This document shows, piece by piece, positions 32,964-40,793 of a DNA stretch of 54,158 bases. How positions within the stretch are numbered: position 1 is the first letter of the stretch; the number at the start of each line of letters is the position of its first letter. The notes beneath the pieces are model-generated. The model was not told the DNA's origin and made no database searches. It saw only the letters and a list, made by a program, of their open reading frames with translations. Source of the stretch: an uncultured Rhodospirillales bacterium (GTDB lineage Bacteria > Pseudomonadota > Alphaproteobacteria > Acetobacterales > Acetobacteraceae). Location: the NCBI GenBank assembly GCA_903843125.1, contig CAIMOR010000119.1:1-54158 (forward strand). Reading direction: 5' to 3'. Made by a program: the position numbers and the translations under genes.

Positions 32964-33230
32964 TCAGCCTGACGGCTGCCTCGCTGGGTGCGCAGGGGCG
33001 GGAGGCGCCTGGGCGGCGGCCAGCGCCTGGCGGTCCCGGCGACTTTGCTGGACGGCGCGGTGAAGCCCCATCAGGGCAACCAGCGCCGCCAGGCCGCAGG
33101 ACCGATGAACTTCCATGCCGACCGGCTCGCCGGACCCTGGCTGCGGCGCCAGGCCCTGGTTGCCGCGACCAAGGCCGGCGCGGGAATGTGCGGGCAAGCG
33201 GCCCGGTGCGGTCGGCAGCGTGCAAGCCAT
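32964..33230 (-). CDS. Possible small gene behind a Fur-like promoter, function unknown
   Basis: I do not recognise the 88-residue product. It is placed by its control signals: ATG at 33230, AGGAG 6 bases upstream, and about 30 bases further a minus-strand promoter (TTGCAA, 16 bases, TATAGG) that contains a Fur-like palindrome. The protein has a short hydrophobic stretch in the middle ([12 protein letters not shown]) and a basic, Ala/Pro-rich end with no signal peptide or metal motif. It is convergent with purH, stopping 19 bases from it. The coding frame has ordinary GC-rich composition and could be a shadow; the promoter and ribosome site are better evidence than the protein. It is not HemP or a bacterioferritin-associated ferredoxin by sequence. 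Confidence 0.4.
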   Translation of the reverse strand: MACTLPTAPGRLPAHSRAGLGRGNQGLAPQPGSGEPVGMEVHRSCGLAALVALMGLHRAVQQSRRDRQALAAAQAPPAPAHPARQPSG

Positions 33231-33259
33231 CGGAGTCTCCTGTTGATGGCGTAGCCTAT

Positions 33260-33276
33260 ATGCGAATCAGTCGCAT
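33260..33276 (-). promoter_or_regulatory. Fur-like palindrome in a minus-strand promoter
   Basis: ATGCGA and TCGCAT flank a 5-base centre (ATCAG) in a perfect 6-bp inverted repeat, next to a second TGCAAAT-type half-site. This is like GC-adapted alphaproteobacterial Fur boxes (T-G-C-G-A-A-T... A-T-T-C-G-C-A). On the minus strand TTGCAA and TATAGG at 16-base spacing straddle it, so a bound repressor would block that promoter. Confidence 0.55.
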
Positions 33277-33393
33277 TTGCAAATTCCGACGGACGCGGGG
33301 CGCGACCGGTCGACCTCGGCGCCGCCGCACCTGCCGCGTCGCCAACCCGCCCCAGTTCCCGCATGATGCGCGCCGCGAATCGAAAGCCGTCGC

Positions 33394-34356
33394 ATGTCGC
33401 AGGAAGCCGCGCTCCTCATCCTTGTCCTGCTGCTGCTGGCGGCGGTGCTGGCCGTGCTGCTGCTGCGCGCGCCCGGCGGCGGCACCGACAAGCTGGCCCA
33501 GCAGGTCACCGCGCTGATGCTGGACCAGACCCGCGCGCTGGGCGAGGCGCTGTCCGGCCAGTCGGATCGCGTCTCCCGCTCGGCGCAGGACATCCAGGCC
33601 CGCCTGTCGGTCATCGACGCCGCCCGCGCCAACCTGGAAGCGCTGGGCAGCCAGGTGCATTCGCTGGCTGCCATCCTCGGCAACAAGCAGGCGCGCGGCG
33701 CCTTCGGCGAAACCCAGCTGGAGGACCTGGTGCGCGACCGCTTGCCGGAGGCCGGCTTCGCGCTGCAACACGTGCTGACCAATGGCCGCCGCGCGGACTG
33801 CCTGATCCGCCTGCCGCATCCGCCCGGGCCGATCGTGGTGGACAGCAAGTTCCCGCTCGAGGCTTTTCGCAGCCTGCACGCCGCCACCGATGACGCCAGC
33901 CGCAGCGCCGCGACGCGCCAGTTCGCGGCCGACGTGCAAAAGCACGTCAAGGACGTGGCCGAGCGCTACATCCTGCCCGGCGAGACCGCCGATGGTGCGC
34001 TGATCTTCGTGCCTTCCGAAGCCATCTTCGCCGAACTGCACGCCAGCCACCCGAACGTGGTCGCCGAGGCGGCCCGGCGCGGCGTCTACATCGTCTCGCC
34101 GAGTACGCTCTGGGCCGTGCTGGGCACCATGCGGGCGCTGCTGAAGGATGTCCGCATCCGCGCCGAGGCCGGGCGCATCAAGGCGGAGACCAGTCGGCTG
34201 GTTGCCGAGGTGAAGCGCCTGGACGAGCGGGTGAGGAAGCTGCGCAGCCATTTCGGCGGTGCCCAGGAAGACCTGCGCGAGATCGAGATCACCACGGAAA
34301 AGATCGTCAAGGCGGGCGCCCGCGTCGACAGCCTGGACGTCGAGGACGCCGCATGA
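33394..34356 (+). CDS. rmuC: DNA recombination protein RmuC
   Basis: This is a 320-residue RmuC-family protein with an N-terminal membrane anchor (residues about 5-24, leucine/valine-rich) followed by a short coiled-coil stretch and the conserved nuclease-like domain (about 95-300). That domain has the landmarks A-R-G-A-F-G-E-T-Q-L-E, I-V-V-D-S-K-F-P-L-E-A-F near 150, H-V-K-D-V-A-E-R-Y-I near 190, and V-F/I-P-S-E-A-I-F-A-E near 218. RmuC limits DNA inversions at short repeats in E. coli and has a PD-(D/E)xK-like fold. The protein is shorter than E. coli RmuC because the coiled coil is brief. The stop overlaps the nucleoside transporter start by ATGA. Confidence 0.95.
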   Translation: MSQEAALLILVLLLLAAVLAVLLLRAPGGGTDKLAQQVTALMLDQTRALGEALSGQSDRVSRSAQDIQARLSVIDAARANLEALGSQVHSLAAILGNKQARGAFGETQLEDLVRDRLPEAGFALQHVLTNGRRADCLIRLPHPPGPIVVDSKFPLEAFRSLHAATDDASRSAATRQFAADVQKHVKDVAERYILPGETADGALIFVPSEAIFAELHASHPNVVAEAARRGVYIVSPSTLWAVLGTMRALLKDVRIRAEAGRIKAETSRLVAEVKRLDERVRKLRSHFGGAQEDLREIEITTEKIVKAGARVDSLDVEDAA

Positions 34357-35600
34357 TGCTCCAGCTGCAATCCGGCTGCGGCCTGCTGCTGCTCTGCGCC
34401 CTGGCCTGGGCGGTGGGCGGTTGCCGCCGCGGCGTGCGCGCCCGCGTCGTTGTCGCCGGCCTGGGCAGCATGGTCGTGCTGGCCGCGCTGCTGCTGCATG
34501 TGCCGCCCATTCGCGCCGGCTTCGCCAGCGTCGGCGACGCGGTGGAGGCCCTGGCCCGTGCGACCCGGCAGGGCACCTCGCTGGTGTTCGGCTACCTGGG
34601 CGGTGGGCCGCTGCCCTTCGCCGAGGCCGCGCCGGGTGCCAGCTTCATCCTGTTCTTCCAGGCGTTGCCGCTGGTGCTGGTGGTCGGCGCGCTCTCGGCG
34701 CTGCTGTACCACTGGAAGGTGCTGCCCTTCGTTGTCGCCATCCTGGCCCGGGGGTTGAAGCGGGCCTTCGGCCTGTCCGGCGCCTGCAACCTTTCGGTGG
34801 CCGCGAACATCTTCGTGGGTATGGTGGAAGCGCCCCTGCTGATCAGCCCCTGGCTGGCCGACCTTTCGCGGGCGGAGCTCTTCGTCGTCATGGTCGCCGG
34901 CCTCGCCACCATCAGCGGCAACATGCTGGTGGTCTATGCGCAGATGATCAGCCAGGTGGTGCCGGACGCCGCCGGCCAGCTGCTCGTCGCCAGCCTCATC
35001 GCCGCACCCGGCTCCGTCCTGGCGTCGCTGCTGATGCTGCCTGAGGACCGCCCCGCCGGCCTGGCCCCGACCGAGGAAGGCCCCGCCCCGGCGTTGTACG
35101 ACAGCAGCATGGACGCGATCGTCCGCGGCACCGCGGATGGGTTGCAGCTGCTGCTCGGCATCATGGCGTCGCTGATCGTCTTCGTGGCCCTGGTTGCGCT
35201 GGCCAACGCCCTGCTGGAGCCGCTCACCGGGCTGACGTTGCAGACCCTGGCCGGCTGGCTGTTCTGGCCACTGGCCTGGGCCATGGGCATTCCCGCCGCC
35301 GAATGCGCCACGGTGGCGCAATCGCTCGGCGTCAAGGTCGTCATCAACGAGTTCGTCAGCTACCTGCAGCTTGCGGCCAGCGGCGGCGCCGGGTTGTCGG
35401 AACGCTCCCGCGTCATCCTGACCTACGCGCTGTGCGGCTTCACCAATTTCGGCTCGGTCGGCATCATGGTCACCGGCATGGCGGCCATGTGCCCGTCCCG
35501 CCGCGCCGAGATCATCCGCCTTGGCCTGCCGAGCCTGGTTGCCGCCAGCATCGCCTGTTGCCTGGCCGGTGCCACCGTCGGCCTGTTGACCGCGCCATGA
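34353..35600 (+). CDS. CNT-family nucleoside transporter
   Basis: This is a 415-residue inner-membrane symporter of the concentrative nucleoside transporter (NupC) family. About ten hydrophobic segments are seen, with the family core A-N-I-F-V-G-M-V-E-A-P-L-L-I near 155 (nucleoside-binding E-A-P), G-L-A-T-I-S-G-N-M-L near 190 and, in the C-terminal core, N-E-F-V-S-Y-L-Q-L near 332 and T-N-F-G-S-V-G-I near 367. It imports nucleosides with Na+ or H+. Start and stop overlap both neighbours by ATGA, so rmuC, this gene and the next are one translationally coupled block. Confidence 0.92.
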   Translation: MMLQLQSGCGLLLLCALAWAVGGCRRGVRARVVVAGLGSMVVLAALLLHVPPIRAGFASVGDAVEALARATRQGTSLVFGYLGGGPLPFAEAAPGASFILFFQALPLVLVVGALSALLYHWKVLPFVVAILARGLKRAFGLSGACNLSVAANIFVGMVEAPLLISPWLADLSRAELFVVMVAGLATISGNMLVVYAQMISQVVPDAAGQLLVASLIAAPGSVLASLLMLPEDRPAGLAPTEEGPAPALYDSSMDAIVRGTADGLQLLLGIMASLIVFVALVALANALLEPLTGLTLQTLAGWLFWPLAWAMGIPAAECATVAQSLGVKVVINEFVSYLQLAASGGAGLSERSRVILTYALCGFTNFGSVGIMVTGMAAMCPSRRAEIIRLGLPSLVAASIACCLAGATVGLLTAP

Positions 35601-36085
35601 GGCTGACCCGCCGCTGCGACCCCACCCTGCTGGCGCTCGGCCGCGTCGCCGGCTACGCCGCCTTCGGTGGCTTCGCCATCGAGCTGGGCCTCGATTCGGC
35701 CCGATGGTCCGGGGCGCCGCTGGGCCGCCTGATGGTCGGCGGTGCGCTGATGATCGGCTACGGCATCTGGGGCCTGGTCAACTTCCTGTTCAGCAGCATC
35801 AGCCTGGACCCCGAGACCAACCAGGTCAGCCTGCGTCGCAGCCCGCTGCTGTTCACCCAGCGTGATTGGGCCGGGGACCGCGCCGCCATCGACGCCATCG
35901 CCATCGTCCGGCGCCCACGCGGCTGGCTCAAGCCACTGCGGTTGGAACTGCAGCTGGCCGACGGCACGCTGCTGCCGCTGGGCACCTTCTCCAGCACGCT
36001 GGGCGTTGAGGACCACGCCTACGACCTCTCGAAGTTCCTCGGCGTCGGCGTCACGGCGCCGGACCCAGGCCCGGCCAAGACCTAG
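35597..36085 (+). CDS. Small membrane protein with a C-terminal beta-rich domain, unknown function
   Basis: This is a 162-residue protein I do not recognise. Two hydrophobic spans (about 12-30 and 43-66) are followed by a cytoplasmic-looking region of about 90 residues: S-L-D-P-E-T-N-Q-V-S-L-R-R-S-P, R-L-E-L-Q-L-A-D-G-T-L-L-P-L-G-T-F. This resembles the strand pattern of bacterial PH-like membrane proteins, but no family motif is certain. The ATG overlaps the transporter stop by four bases, so it is translated from the same message as rmuC and the CNT transporter. An aminotransferase gene follows 16 bases downstream. Function unknown. Confidence 0.7.
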   Translation: MRLTRRCDPTLLALGRVAGYAAFGGFAIELGLDSARWSGAPLGRLMVGGALMIGYGIWGLVNFLFSSISLDPETNQVSLRRSPLLFTQRDWAGDRAAIDAIAIVRRPRGWLKPLRLELQLADGTLLPLGTFSSTLGVEDHAYDLSKFLGVGVTAPDPGPAKT

Positions 36086-36101
36086 CGGAGCCCGAAGCAG
36101 C

Positions 36102-37433
36102 ATGAGCCATGTCGTCCATCGCAGCCTGCGCAGCACGCCGCCGCGCGCCGTCCGTGGCCAGGGCATCTACCTGTATGACGAGACCGGCCGCGAGATCATC
36201 GATGGCTCGGGCGGCGCCGCGGTGGCCTGCCTCGGCCATGGCCACCCCCGGGTGATCGAGGCGATCAAGGCCCAGGTGGACCAGCTCTGCTACGCGCATA
36301 CCGGCTTCTTCAGCTGCGACAGCGCCGAGCAACTGGCGGACATGATGGTCGGCCACGCGCCGGGCGGCCTGACCCACGCCTATTTCTGCTCCTCCGGCTC
36401 CGAGGGCAACGAGGCCGCGCTGAAGATGGCGCGCCAGTACTTCCATGAGACCGGCCAGCCGCAGCGCACCAGGTTCATCGCCCGGCGCCAGAGCTACCAC
36501 GGCAATACGCTGGGCGCCCTCGCGGCCGGCGGCAACGCCATGCGCAAGGCGCCCTATGCGCCCATCCTGAGCGACGCCTTCTCCCACGTCTCACCCTGCT
36601 ACCCCTACCGGGACCGCCGCGACGACGAGACCGACGCCGACTACGTGGCGAGGCTGGCCGGCGAGCTGGAGGCCGAGTTCCAGCGCCTCGGGCCGCAGAA
36701 TGTCATCGCCTTCATCGCGGAAACCGTAGTCGGCGCGACGCTGGGCTGTGTCGCCGCCCTGCCCGGCTACTTCAAGGCGGTGCGGGAGGTCTGCGACCGC
36801 CACGGCGCGCTGCTGATCCTCGACGAGGTGATGTCCGGCGTCGGCCGCTGCGGCACGCTGCATGCCTGGGAAGCCGAGGGCATCGCGCCCGACATCCAGA
36901 TCGTCGCCAAGGGGCTCGGCGGCGGCTATCAGCCGATCGGCGGCATCCTCGTCTCCGGCCGCGTCATCGAGGGGCTGCGCAGCGGTTCCGGCGCCTTCAT
37001 GCATGGCCACACCTACCAGGCCCACCCGGTGGCCTGCGCCGCCGCCGTGGCGGTGCAGCAGGTGATGCGGGACGACAACCTGCTGGCCAACGTCCAGGCC
37101 ATGGGCGCCAGGCTGGAACAGCGCCTGACCGAACGCTTCGGCAACCAGGCGCATGTCGGTGACATCCGCGGCCGTGGCCTGTTCTGGGCGGTGGAGTTCG
37201 TGGCCGACCGCGCGACCAAGCAGGTCTTCGCCCCCGGCCTGAAACTGAACGACCGGGTCAAGCAGGAAGCCTTCAAGCGCGGCCTGGCCTGCTACCCCAT
37301 GGGCGGCACCATCGACGGCGTGCAGGGGGACCATGCGATACTGGCGCCGCCCTACATCGTCACGCCGGCGCAGATCGACACCATCGTGGACCGCTTCGGC
37401 GACGCCGTCGAAGCCGCCCTCGCCAGCCTTTAA
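36102..37433 (+). CDS. PLP-dependent class III aminotransferase
   Basis: This 443-residue fold-type I enzyme is of the omega-aminotransferase class, transferring an amino group from an amine or amino acid to a keto acid. The PLP-binding region has S-G-S-E-G-N-E-A-A-L-K-M near 98-109, D-E-V-M-S-G-V-G-R near 241-249 and the Schiff-base Lys near 270 in V-A-K-G-L-G-G-G-Y. H-G-H-T-Y-Q-A-H-P near 330 is typical of beta-alanine:pyruvate- and taurine-like transaminases. The substrate cannot be fixed. An amino-acid type ABC binding protein is encoded 12 bases downstream, so the pair probably imports and transaminates one compound. Confidence 0.94.
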   Translation: MSHVVHRSLRSTPPRAVRGQGIYLYDETGREIIDGSGGAAVACLGHGHPRVIEAIKAQVDQLCYAHTGFFSCDSAEQLADMMVGHAPGGLTHAYFCSSGSEGNEAALKMARQYFHETGQPQRTRFIARRQSYHGNTLGALAAGGNAMRKAPYAPILSDAFSHVSPCYPYRDRRDDETDADYVARLAGELEAEFQRLGPQNVIAFIAETVVGATLGCVAALPGYFKAVREVCDRHGALLILDEVMSGVGRCGTLHAWEAEGIAPDIQIVAKGLGGGYQPIGGILVSGRVIEGLRSGSGAFMHGHTYQAHPVACAAAVAVQQVMRDDNLLANVQAMGARLEQRLTERFGNQAHVGDIRGRGLFWAVEFVADRATKQVFAPGLKLNDRVKQEAFKRGLACYPMGGTIDGVQGDHAILAPPYIVTPAQIDTIVDRFGDAVEAALASL

Positions 37434-37445
37434 GGGATGTCCAGC

Positions 37446-38456
37446 ATGAAACGCCTGATCCTCGCCGCCGTCGCGGCCCTTGCCCTCACCGGCACAGCGC
37501 AGGCCCAGCAGACCCTCGCCGCAGTGAAGGCGCGCGGCACGCTGATCTGCGGCGTGTCGCAGGGTTTCGCCGGCTTCTCGGCGCCGGATAGCCGCGGCGA
37601 ATACCGCGGGCTGGACGTGGATTACTGTCGCGCCGTCGCCGCCGCGGTGCTGGGTGATGCCGGCAAGGTCCGTTACGTGCCCCTCACCGCCCAGGCGCGC
37701 TTCACCGCGCTGCAGACCGGCGAGATCGACGTGCTGTTCCGCAACAGCACCCAGACCTATTCCCGCGCCACCGGCCTCGGCCTGGCTCAGGGGCCGGTCA
37801 ACTTCTACGACGGCCAGGGCTTCGCGGTGCGCCGCGACGCCAATGTCCGCAACATCGCGGGCCTGGATGGCGCCACCATCTGCGTGGCCCAGGGCACCAC
37901 GCATGAACTCAACCTCGGCGACACCTTCCGTGGCCGCAACCTGAAGTTCAGCCCGGTGGTGTTCGAGCGTATCGACACGATGTACGAGGCCTTCTACGCC
38001 GGCCGCTGCGACGCCATGACCCAGGACGCCAGCGCGCTCGCCGGCGCCTTGACCAGCGCCCGCGACCCCGCCGCCTACATGGTGCTGGAGGAGACCATCT
38101 CGAAGGAACCGCTCGGCCCCTTCACCCGCAATGGCGACGTGCAATGGACCAACACCATTGCCTGGATCCACAACGCGCTGGTGGAGGCCGAGGAATACGG
38201 CGTGACCCAGGCCAATGCCCAGGCCCAGGCGGCCGGCACCAACCCGACCGTCCAGCGCCTGCTCGGCACCACCGGTGAGTTCGGCAAGACGCTGGGCCTG
38301 GACAATGCCTGGGCGCTGAACGCCATCCGTGCCGTCGGCAACTACGGCGAGGTGTTCGAGCGCAACGTCGGCCAGGCCAGCCCGCTGAAGCTGGCCCGCG
38401 GCCTCAACGGCCTGTGGAACCACGGCGGCCTGATGTACTCGATCCCGTTCCGCTGA
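37446..38456 (+). CDS. Amino-acid ABC transporter substrate-binding protein (AapJ/BztA-like)
   Basis: This is a 336-residue periplasmic receptor of the polar amino acid type (SBP_bac_3, AapJ/BztA subgroup). The signal peptide covers residues 1-21 (M-K-R, hydrophobic core, A-Q-A). The mature part starts Q-T-L-A-A-V-K-A-R-G-T-L-I-C-G-V, the AapJ hallmark, followed by G-L-D-V-D-Y-C-R-A-V-A-A-A, V-L-F-R-N-S-T-Q-T and the end G-L-M-Y-S-I-P-F-R. The start at 37446 is preferred because AAGGGA lies 8 bases before it; the ATG at 37437 would sit right on that site. No permease or ATPase gene is here, so it is an orphan receptor tied to the aminotransferase. Confidence 0.94.
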   Translation: MKRLILAAVAALALTGTAQAQQTLAAVKARGTLICGVSQGFAGFSAPDSRGEYRGLDVDYCRAVAAAVLGDAGKVRYVPLTAQARFTALQTGEIDVLFRNSTQTYSRATGLGLAQGPVNFYDGQGFAVRRDANVRNIAGLDGATICVAQGTTHELNLGDTFRGRNLKFSPVVFERIDTMYEAFYAGRCDAMTQDASALAGALTSARDPAAYMVLEETISKEPLGPFTRNGDVQWTNTIAWIHNALVEAEEYGVTQANAQAQAAGTNPTVQRLLGTTGEFGKTLGLDNAWALNAIRAVGNYGEVFERNVGQASPLKLARGLNGLWNHGGLMYSIPFR

Positions 38457-38479
38457 ACCGGCGGCGAGCGGCCGGGCAG

Positions 38480-38505
38480 GCAACTCTCCGCCCCGGGCTG
38501 GCGTT
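38480..38505 (+). promoter_or_regulatory. Candidate EcfG (general stress sigma) promoter before csbD
   Basis: GCAAC (38480-38484) and CGTT (38502-38505) are separated by 17 bases, one mismatch from the alphaproteobacterial stress promoter GGAAC-N16/17-CGTT. The site lies 52 bases before the CsbD ATG; CsbD genes are common targets of the general stress response. Confidence 0.45.
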
Positions 38506-38557
38506 ATGCCCCTGAAGCCGGCGCATCGAGCGCCCGCTCACCAAGGGAACTGACGCC

Positions 38558-38746
38558 ATGGACAAGGACCGCGTTGAAGGCACCGCCCACCAGGTCAAGG
38601 GTGCGGTGAAGGAAGCTGCCGGCAAGGTGATGGGGGATGCGAAGACCCAGGCCTCCGGCGCCGCCGAGAAGACCGCGGGCAAGGTGCAGAACGCCGTCGG
38701 CGGCGCGAAGGATGCGGCCCGCGACGCCGCCGACCCGAAGCGCTGA
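38558..38746 (+). CDS. CsbD-family stress protein
   Basis: This is a 62-residue hydrophilic protein of the CsbD family, abundant in stressed cells of many bacteria and of unknown biochemical role. It is made of amphipathic repeats of the form K-G-A-V-K-E-A-A-G-K-V and E-K-T-A-G-K-V-Q-N-A-V-G-G-A-K-D. It starts M-D-K-D-R-V-E-G-T-A-H-Q-V-K-G, the standard CsbD opening. AAGGGA precedes the ATG by about 9 bases. It is a single gene: an EcfG-like promoter lies upstream and a clean intrinsic terminator 22 bases after the stop. Confidence 0.93.
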   Translation: MDKDRVEGTAHQVKGAVKEAAGKVMGDAKTQASGAAEKTAGKVQNAVGGAKDAARDAADPKR

Positions 38747-38767
38747 ATCCAGCCTTCCGACAATGAG

Positions 38768-38803
38768 AAAGCCCCGGCGCCAGCGATGGTACCGGGGCTT
38801 TTT
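38768..38803 (+). terminator. Intrinsic terminator of the CsbD gene
   Basis: AAAGCCCCGG at 38768-38777 pairs perfectly with CCGGGGCTTT at 38792-38801 over a 14-base loop and runs into five T bases on the plus strand; the A-run on the left also allows use on the minus strand. This is the clearest Rho-independent terminator in the window. Confidence 0.92.
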
Positions 38804-38903
38804 CATGTCGGCTGCCTGCTCCTCAGGCTTTTGACCCTGCCCGAATGACGCGGCGCGCCGGCCCTGCTATCGTCCCGCCGTATCGCGCGTGACGGGGGAC
38901 TTG

Positions 38904-39485
38904 ATGAAGCGTCGGTGGTGGTTGCTGGCCTGGGCCGCGACGGTATTGGCGGCCGGCCCGGCCCTGGCGGATACGCATTTCAAGCTGCAGAACCACACCG
39001 GGCGCAGCATCGTCGGCGTCTACGCCTCGCCGTCGCGGTCGGGCGACTGGGGCCGCAAGCTGAACGCAACGCCCCTGGCGAACCGCGCCGAGGCGGAAAT
39101 GCGCCCGGCCAGCGGGGAATGTCGCCAGGACGTGCTGGTGGAGTTCGCCGGCGGCGTCGAGGAGCAGCGCTTCAAGGTGGACCTCTGCGCCAATCCGCAG
39201 ATCGTCTGGGGTGAACCCGCGCCGCCGACGGACGACCCCAGCTTCGAGTTCATCAACGGCACCGGCCAGCCGATCCTGGAGCTCTACGTGGCGCCGCAGG
39301 GCCAGATCGCCACCGCCTTCGACCTGTTGATCACCGGCCCGCTCGCCCCCGGCGGCCGGCTGTGGATCACCATGCCCGCCGGCGGCGGCTGCCTGCTGGA
39401 CGTGGCGCTGGTGCTGGCCGACCAGAACCGCCGGGAATGGTCGCCGCTGGAAAGCTGCTCGGTACGGGATGTCACCTTCCGGTAG
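38904..39485 (+). CDS. Secreted protein with two copies of a Cys-containing domain
   Basis: This is a 193-residue exported protein (signal peptide 1-22: M-K-R-R-W-W, hydrophobic core, A-L-A). The mature part is an internal duplication. Copy 1 (about 26-95) begins F-K-L-Q-N-H-T-G-R-S-I-V-G-V-Y-A-S-P and copy 2 (about 114-185) begins F-E-F-I-N-G-T-G-Q-P-I-L-E-L-Y-V-A-P. Each ends with a Cys pair 22 residues apart (73/95 and 163/185) around a D-V-x-(hydrophobic)-x-(hydrophobic) strand, so one disulfide per domain is likely. Single or double copies of this domain occur in alphaproteobacterial hypothetical proteins; the function is unknown. The ATG at 38904 (GGGGGA upstream) is preferred over GTG 38889. 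Its stop overlaps the convergent antiporter by 14 bases. Confidence 0.85.
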   Translation: MKRRWWLLAWAATVLAAGPALADTHFKLQNHTGRSIVGVYASPSRSGDWGRKLNATPLANRAEAEMRPASGECRQDVLVEFAGGVEEQRFKVDLCANPQIVWGEPAPPTDDPSFEFINGTGQPILELYVAPQGQIATAFDLLITGPLAPGGRLWITMPAGGGCLLDVALVLADQNRREWSPLESCSVRDVTFR

Positions 39486-40674
39486 CGCCATCGCGCGCAC
39501 CACCCAGGTGGTCGGCAAGCCGGAACAGCAGCGGGTTCAGCCCGATGCTGAGCAGCGCCGCGGCCAGCACCAGGTCTCGGCCCGCGGCCGGCAGCACGTG
39601 CTCCGCCACGCCCAGGCCGGCCAGGATGAAGCTGAACTCGCCGACCTGGCCCAGCGCGGCAGCAATGGTCAGCGCCGCCGGCAGGGGCTGCCCCAATGCC
39701 CGCGCAAGCGCCAAGGCCGCCGCCGACTTGCCCAGCAGCACCACCGCCAGCGTGCCCGCCACCTCCAGCGGCCGGTTCCACAGGATGGCGGGTTCGAACA
39801 GCATGCCGACCGAGACGAAGAACAGCACGGCAAAGGCATCGCGCAGCGGCAGGGTCTGCTCCGCCGCCTTTTGGCTCAGCGGCGACTGGCCCAGTACCAT
39901 GCCTGCCAGGAAGGCGCCCAACGCCAACGAGACCTCGAACACCGCGTAGGCCGCGAATGCCACGCCGATGGCGGCGACCAGCGCCGCCAGCGAAAACAGC
40001 TCCCGCGAGCGCAGGCCGCCGACCAGCGACAGGCACCAGGGCAGCACCCGGGCGCCCACCACCAGCATCAGTGCGACGAAGGCCACCACCTTCGCCAGCG
40101 TGATACCGACGGAGTTGAGCAGGCCCCAGCCGGCCGGCGCGGCGCCGTCGAGCAGCCCCGCCGCAATGGGTGCCAGCACCAGGGCCAGCACCATCGCCAG
40201 GTCCTCCACCACCAGCCAGCCGACGGCGATATGGCCGACCGGACTGCGCTCCTCGCCGCGTTCCTGCAGTGCGCGCAGCAGCACCACGGTGCTGGCCACC
40301 GACAGCGACAGGCCGAAGATCAGTCCGGCGCCATCGCCCCAGCCCCACAACCTGGCCAGGCCCCAGCCCAGCAGCGTCGCCACCAGCATCTGCCCGATGG
40401 CCCCCGGCAGCGCCACGCCGCGCGCATCGGCCAGCTCGCGCGGGGAGAAATGCAGCCCGACGCCGAACATCAGCAGCACGATGCCGATCTCGGCCAACTC
40501 GCCGGCCAGTTCCATGTCACCGGCAAAGCCCGGCGTATGCGGGCCGATGGCGATGCCGGCCAGCAGATAGCCGACGATGGGCGGCAGGGTCAGCTTGCGC
40601 GCCACCACCCCCAGCAGCAGGGCGGCGGAGAGCGCGGCGACGAGGGTCGCCATCAACGGCATGGCATGCGGCAT
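39472..40674 (-). CDS. CPA2-family cation:proton antiporter (Kef/YbaL-like, membrane domain only)
   Basis: This is a 400-residue membrane protein with about twelve to thirteen spans, matching the Na+/H+ exchanger domain of KefB/C and YbaL. Landmarks are P-P-I-V-G-Y-L-L-A-G-I-A-I-G-P near 31, I-G-I-V-L-L-M-F-G-V-G-L-H-F near 63, S-L-S-V-A-S-T-V-V-L-L near 128, D-L-A-M-V near 157 and G-A-F-L-A-G-M-V-L near 255. KefB/C and YbaL carry a C-terminal TrkA-N nucleotide-binding domain of about 150-200 residues; this protein stops before it, so it cannot be gated by NAD or glutathione the same way. It may be an ungated K+ or Na+ antiporter. The start at 40674 may slip to internal ATGs. It overlaps the secreted-protein gene by 14 bases. 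Confidence 0.9.
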   Translation of the reverse strand: MPHAMPLMATLVAALSAALLLGVVARKLTLPPIVGYLLAGIAIGPHTPGFAGDMELAGELAEIGIVLLMFGVGLHFSPRELADARGVALPGAIGQMLVATLLGWGLARLWGWGDGAGLIFGLSLSVASTVVLLRALQERGEERSPVGHIAVGWLVVEDLAMVLALVLAPIAAGLLDGAAPAGWGLLNSVGITLAKVVAFVALMLVVGARVLPWCLSLVGGLRSRELFSLAALVAAIGVAFAAYAVFEVSLALGAFLAGMVLGQSPLSQKAAEQTLPLRDAFAVLFFVSVGMLFEPAILWNRPLEVAGTLAVVLLGKSAAALALARALGQPLPAALTIAAALGQVGEFSFILAGLGVAEHVLPAAGRDLVLAAALLSIGLNPLLFRLADHLGGARDGATGR

Positions 40675-40793
40675 GGACGCAGTTTAACCCGCCGGCTCCG
40701 GGCGCTGCGACGAAATCGCCACGCCATGGTCACAGCCGCGTCAGGCCGCCGGGCCGCGCCGGCGCTGGTGGCTGTGCGGCGGGCGCCGCCGGC

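Noticed and set aside
32988-33254. An 88-codon plus-strand frame antisense to the possible Fur-linked small gene
   Set aside because: No ribosome site and no motif; the promoter-like signals are on the other strand.
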